A stretch of DNA of 17,328 nucleotides from an uncultured Bacteroidales bacterium (lineage in GTDB: Bacteria; Bacteroidota; Bacteroidia; Bacteroidales; Marinilabiliaceae). The stretch is taken from assembly GCA_934717675.1 (NCBI GenBank), contig CAKUYZ010000033.1, forward strand, positions 1 through 17,328, read 5' to 3'. The position numbers were made by a program, and so were the translations under genes. This document shows, one piece after another, positions 13,932-17,328 of the stretch. Below the pieces are notes generated by a model. That model had not been told where the DNA came from and did no database searches. It saw only the letters and a list, made by a program, of their open reading frames with translations. Position 1 is the stretch's first letter. Every line of letters starts with the position of its first letter.

Positions 13932-15404
13932 ATGTCTGACATTCAAGATATTCGCAAGGCGCAGCGCGACGAGGAGTGGCGCAAGGCCGTCAGGGACAGC
14001 ATGAAGCCCAAAGACCGCATGGCCCTGGAGCGCGTGAAGATGCCCGAGGCCGACGCCAAAGAGCGCTCGCGCTCGTATATGGAGGTGAACATGGGCCTGA
14101 ACCTGGAGCAGGCCATGAACGAGGCCAAACGCTGCCTCGACTGCCCCAGCCCGTCTTGCGTCACGGGCTGCCCCGTGGAGATAAACATCCCCACTTTCAT
14201 CAAGAACATTGAGCGCGGCGAGATTCTGGAGGCCGCCCGCGTGATCAAGGAGACCAGCACACTGCCCGCCGTCTGCGGCCGCGTCTGCCCACAAGAGAAG
14301 CAGTGCGAGAGCAAGTGCATATATGCCAAGAGCAAGAAGAACGCCGTGGCCATAGGTTATCTGGAGCGCTTCGCAGCGGACTACGAGCGCACCTCCGGCA
14401 AAGCCGCCACGCCCGCTGTGGCCAAGCCAAACGGCATCAAGGTGGCCGTCATAGGCTCAGGCCCCGCCGGCCTCACCTGCTCTGGAGAGCTGGCAAAGAA
14501 AGGCTATGACGTCACCATCTTCGAGGCCCTGCACGAGATTGGCGGCGTGCTCAAGTACGGCATCCCCGAATTCCGCCTGCCAAACGACATTGTGGATTTC
14601 GAGATAAACAACCTGAGCAAGATGGGCGTCAAGTTTGAGCCGGACTTCATCGTGGGCAAGACCGCCACAATGGACGACCTGCGCAAGGAGGGCTTCAAGG
14701 CGTTCTTCGTGGGCAGCGGCGCAGGCCTGCCGCGCTTCATGAACATCCCTGGCGAGAACTGCACCGGCATCATGAGCTCCAACGAGTATCTCACCCGCGT
14801 CAACCTCATGCACGCCGCCGACAGCAAATATGACACCCCCATCATCTTCGGCAAGAACGTTGCCGTGATTGGTGGCGGCAACACGGCCATGGACTCGGTG
14901 CGCACGGCCAAACGCCTTGGCGCGGACAAGGTGATGCTCATCTACCGCCGCTCGGAGGTGGAGATGCCTGCCCGTCTGGAGGAGATCCACCACGCCAAGG
15001 AGGAGGGCATAGAGTTCATGACGCTCCACAACCCTGTGGAATATTTGGCCGATGACAAAGGCCGAGTCCGCGCCATGAGGGTGCAGCGCATGGAACTTGG
15101 CGAGCCCGATGAGAAAGGACGCCGCAAGCCTGTGCCCGTGGAGGGCGCCATTGAGGAGATTCCTGTGGACTTGGTAATCGTCAGCGTGGGCGTGTCTCCC
15201 AACCCGCTCATCTCCAGCTCCCACCCCGACATCAAGACAACCGACCGCGGCACACTGGAGGCCAACGACGGCCTGCAGACATCAGTCGCCGACGTGTTTG
15301 CTGGCGGCGACATTGTGAGAGGCGGAGCCACCGTCATCTTGGCCATGGGCGACGGCCGCAAGGCTGCAGCTTCAATTGACGAATATCTGCAAAAGAACGC
15401 CTAA
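13932..15404 (+). CDS. nfnB: NfnB-type subunit (GltD-like, FAD and two [4Fe-4S])
   Basis: The 490-aa protein has the layout of glutamate synthase small subunits and of NfnB. The N-terminal ferredoxin-like domain has eight cysteines in two sets (C68, C71, C76, C80 and C115, C119, C125, C129), enough for two [4Fe-4S] clusters. The FAD motif is VIGSGPAGLTCS (174-185) and the NADPH motif is VIGGGNTAMDSVRTA (about 313-327), followed by YRRSEVEMPAR. The C-terminal FAGGDIVRGGATVILAMGDGRKAA closes the FAD site. Because the gene directly follows nfnA and no large glutamate synthase gene (gltB) is present in the window, I favour the electron-bifurcating NADH/NADPH/ferredoxin transhydrogenase role. A GltD role with a distant gltB cannot be excluded. 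Confidence 0.87.
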   Translation: MSDIQDIRKAQRDEEWRKAVRDSMKPKDRMALERVKMPEADAKERSRSYMEVNMGLNLEQAMNEAKRCLDCPSPSCVTGCPVEINIPTFIKNIERGEILEAARVIKETSTLPAVCGRVCPQEKQCESKCIYAKSKKNAVAIGYLERFAADYERTSGKAATPAVAKPNGIKVAVIGSGPAGLTCSGELAKKGYDVTIFEALHEIGGVLKYGIPEFRLPNDIVDFEINNLSKMGVKFEPDFIVGKTATMDDLRKEGFKAFFVGSGAGLPRFMNIPGENCTGIMSSNEYLTRVNLMHAADSKYDTPIIFGKNVAVIGGGNTAMDSVRTAKRLGADKVMLIYRRSEVEMPARLEEIHHAKEEGIEFMTLHNPVEYLADDKGRVRAMRVQRMELGEPDEKGRRKPVPVEGAIEEIPVDLVIVSVGVSPNPLISSSHPDIKTTDRGTLEANDGLQTSVADVFAGGDIVRGGATVILAMGDGRKAAASIDEYLQKNA

Positions 15405-15437
15405 CAAGCGGACTGCAAAACACGGCGGCAAGCCGAT

Positions 15438-15472
15438 GCGGTGTGACGCGGCAGCGCGTCACACCGCTTTTT
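15438..15472 (+). terminator. Rho-independent terminator of the nfnAB operon
   Basis: GCGGTGTGACGCG (15438-15450) pairs perfectly with CGCGTCACACCGC (15455-15467), a 13-bp stem with a 4-nt GCAG loop, followed directly by TTTTT (15468-15472). Confidence 0.92.
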
Positions 15473-15474
15473 CA

Positions 15475-15505
15475 TTTGTCAAGACAATAAAAGCCACTAA
15501 ATTTG
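15475..15505 (+). promoter_or_regulatory. Bacteroidota-type promoter for lptD
   Basis: TTTG at 15475-15478, a 19-bp spacer, then TAAATTTG at 15498-15505 match the -33/-7 consensus exactly. It sits just after the nfnAB terminator. Transcription should start near 15512. Confidence 0.8.
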
Positions 15506-15610
15506 CAACGCATTATACCGTCTCTTCAATGACAAGACAGCGCCGAAGCGGACAGCCTAACGAAAAAAACAACAGCATTGGCTAGCCGCACCAACCATAC
15601 GCAGCGCGCC

Positions 15611-17328
15611 ATGCTGCTCCTAGCGCCACTTGTGGCGGCCTTCGTCATGTCGCAGCCCGGCAGCAGCCTGGCGGCGGGTGTCGCACCACAGAGTGACACC
15701 ACGCGCCTCGCGGTGCACGCCGACTCCCTGCTCTCCTTGCGCAATGGCGCAAAGGTGGCATCAGCAGACTCGGTGGAGGCGTCCGCTAAAAAAAAGAGCG
15801 GCAGCTCCATGATGCTAGACGCCGAGGTGAAGTATGAGGCCAAAGACTCCATGCGCTTTGACTTTGAGCATAAAAAAATGTATCTCTACGGCGACGCCAA
15901 AATAGACTATGGCGACATCTCGCTCACAGCCTACGCCATAGAGCTGGACATGGACAGCTCGCTCGCCTACGCCCACGGGATAACGGACACCTTGGGTGTG
16001 GAGAAAGGCTTGCCGGTGTTTAAAGACAAGAGCGGCGAGTACACCATGCGCACCATGAAGTATAACTTCGACACCAAGAAGGCGGTCATCAGCCACATTG
16101 TGACCGAGCAGGGCGAAGGGTTCGTGGTGGGTCAGCATGCCAAAAGGGTGAATGAGAAGGTGTATTTCATGAAAGACGCCAAATACACCACTTGTGACAA
16201 CCACGAGCACCCGCACTTCTACCTCAACCTGACCAAAGCCAAAGTCATTCCTGGCAAAAAGACAGTGACAGGCCCGGCCTACCTGGTGCTGCTCGACGTG
16301 CCGCTGCCCATAGCCATACCATTCGCCATCATACCCAACACCAAGTCATACAGCTCCGGAATCATAATACCGAGCTATGGCGATGAGAGCACGCGCGGAT
16401 TTTATTTGCGCCAAGGCGGATATTATTGGGCCGCCAATGAATATTTCGACATGAAGATTTTGGGCGACATCTACACCAAAGGCTCCTGGGGCCTCCATTT
16501 GTCGTCCACCTACAAGAAAAGATATAAGTTCAGCGGCAGTTTCTCGTCCGACATCATAACGAACATATATTCAGAGAAAAGCCTGCCTGACTATCAAAAA
16601 AACAACGACTTCTCAATACGCTGGAATCACTCGCAGGACTCGAAGGCCAATCCAGACCAGACGTTCTCGGCCTCCGTCAACTTCTCGACAAGCTCATATA
16701 ACAAAAATAACGTCGGCAACCTGGTCAACACCCAGGCCCTGGCCACAAACCAAAAAAGCTCCAGCATCTCATATAGCCGCAAATGGGCGTGGAACCCGTT
16801 CCGGCTTACGGCTTCGCTCCTCCACTCGCAGAACAGCCGCGACACGTCCATCAGCCTCACTTTGCCCGACATTTCAGTAACGTCATCGCGCAGGTTCTAC
16901 CCCTTCAAACCGAAAAAAGCTACGGGCGGGTCTCAAAATCCGTTTTACAACATCAACTTGAATTACTCGCTCTCCATGAAAAACTACATCTCGTGTAAGG
17001 AGCGCGACTTGTCATTCTCAGGAGAGAGCTTCACCACACAGTGGAAAAACGGCATGAAGCACACCATCCCCGTGACCACTAACTTCAAGTTGTTCAAATA
17101 TTTCTCGTTCACCCCATCGGTCAACTATACTGAGAGATGGTATCTCAACCGCACTCGCAAAGTGTGGGATGAGGAGAAACAGAAATTGGTAAAGTTGGAT
17201 CCTGAGCAAGGCTTCAACCGCGCCTACGACTTCAATTTCTCAGTGGGCACAAGCACGAAGATATACACGTTCTACCGCCCCATACGAGCCATTTTCGGAG
17301 ACAAGATCAATGCAATCCGTCACGTCAT
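15611..17328 (+). CDS. lptD: LPS-assembly protein LptD/OstA, N-terminal part (runs off the window)
   Basis: LptD is the outer-membrane barrel that places lipopolysaccharide on the cell surface. About 572 residues are visible and no stop is reached. From ATG 15611 the protein begins MLLLAPLVAAFVMS and SLAA, a signal-peptide core but without the usual basic residues. TTG 15578 in the same frame would add an RTNHTQR stretch. The OstA-like strand region starts around MLDAEVKYEAKDSMRF and continues with MYLYGDAKIDYGDISLTAYAIELDMD. It is followed by the TTCDNHEHPHFYL segment, LPIAIPFAIIPN, and then many alternating aromatic/polar beta strands of the barrel (SWGLHLSSTYKKRYKFSG, FSASVNFSTSSY). The family is usually far longer, so roughly the C-terminal third is outside the window. 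The true start is uncertain, because a promoter-proximal ATG (15529) lies one frame off. Confidence 0.85.
   Translation, partial: MLLLAPLVAAFVMSQPGSSLAAGVAPQSDTTRLAVHADSLLSLRNGAKVASADSVEASAKKKSGSSMMLDAEVKYEAKDSMRFDFEHKKMYLYGDAKIDYGDISLTAYAIELDMDSSLAYAHGITDTLGVEKGLPVFKDKSGEYTMRTMKYNFDTKKAVISHIVTEQGEGFVVGQHAKRVNEKVYFMKDAKYTTCDNHEHPHFYLNLTKAKVIPGKKTVTGPAYLVLLDVPLPIAIPFAIIPNTKSYSSGIIIPSYGDESTRGFYLRQGGYYWAANEYFDMKILGDIYTKGSWGLHLSSTYKKRYKFSGSFSSDIITNIYSEKSLPDYQKNNDFSIRWNHSQDSKANPDQTFSASVNFSTSSYNKNNVGNLVNTQALATNQKSSSISYSRKWAWNPFRLTASLLHSQNSRDTSISLTLPDISVTSSRRFYPFKPKKATGGSQNPFYNINLNYSLSMKNYISCKERDLSFSGESFTTQWKNGMKHTIPVTTNFKLFKYFSFTPSVNYTERWYLNRTRKVWDEEKQKLVKLDPEQGFNRAYDFNFSVGTSTKIYTFYRPIRAIFGDKINAIRHV

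Noticed and set aside
13491..14294. 267-codon open frame antisense to the nfnA-nfnB junction
   Set aside because: It spans two well-supported genes on the other strand, and its composition is typical of a shadow frame.

Overview
The window is chromosomal DNA from a member of the Bacteroidota, most likely order Bacteroidales, with fairly high G+C. Four kinds of evidence point there. The -7 promoter element of that phylum, TAnnTTTG, occurs at 12811-12818 (minus), 12925-12932 and 15498-15505, the last with a correctly spaced -33 TTTG. Clear Shine-Dalgarno sequences are lacking. Several families are typical of the phylum: a GSCFA protein, a multi-LysM/PBP1 fusion and a Bacteroidota-type OstA/LptD. 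The ATA isoleucine codon is common despite G+C-rich third positions. Species cannot be determined from the sequence.

Layout. Positions 1-826 (+) hold the end of a probable Eco57I-like (type IIG) restriction-modification protein and a 174-aa protein with an ASCH/PUA-like motif. Positions 968-5085 (+) are housekeeping genes: purA (adenylosuccinate synthetase), 5-formyltetrahydrofolate cyclo-ligase and the RNA-binding protein Tex. Positions 5223-6599 (+) encode an apparently cytosolic protein with alpha-helical repeats fused to a GH16-like domain that lacks key catalytic residues. Positions 6681-7553 (+) encode a GSCFA protein. A perfect 16-bp hairpin separates this block from a convergent minus-strand operon. 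Read from 12782 down to 7633, that operon is a HAD phosphatase, a secreted six-LysM/periplasmic-binding-protein fusion and an ABC-F ATPase. A 285-bp divergent promoter region leads to nfnA-nfnB (13068-15404, +), the two subunits of an NADH-dependent ferredoxin:NADP+ oxidoreductase type flavoprotein. After a strong terminator and a well-formed promoter comes the 5' part of lptD (outer-membrane LPS assembly), which runs off the window.

Most of the window is ordinary core metabolism and envelope biogenesis. The points most worth a second look are the degenerate GH16 protein with its duplicated helical unit and split arginine codon usage, the start of lptD (a promoter-proximal ATG one frame off across an A7 tract), the hairpin/T-run in the purA leader, and the restriction-modification/ASCH pair at the left edge. 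I see no CRISPR array, tRNA, rRNA, insertion sequence or prophage.
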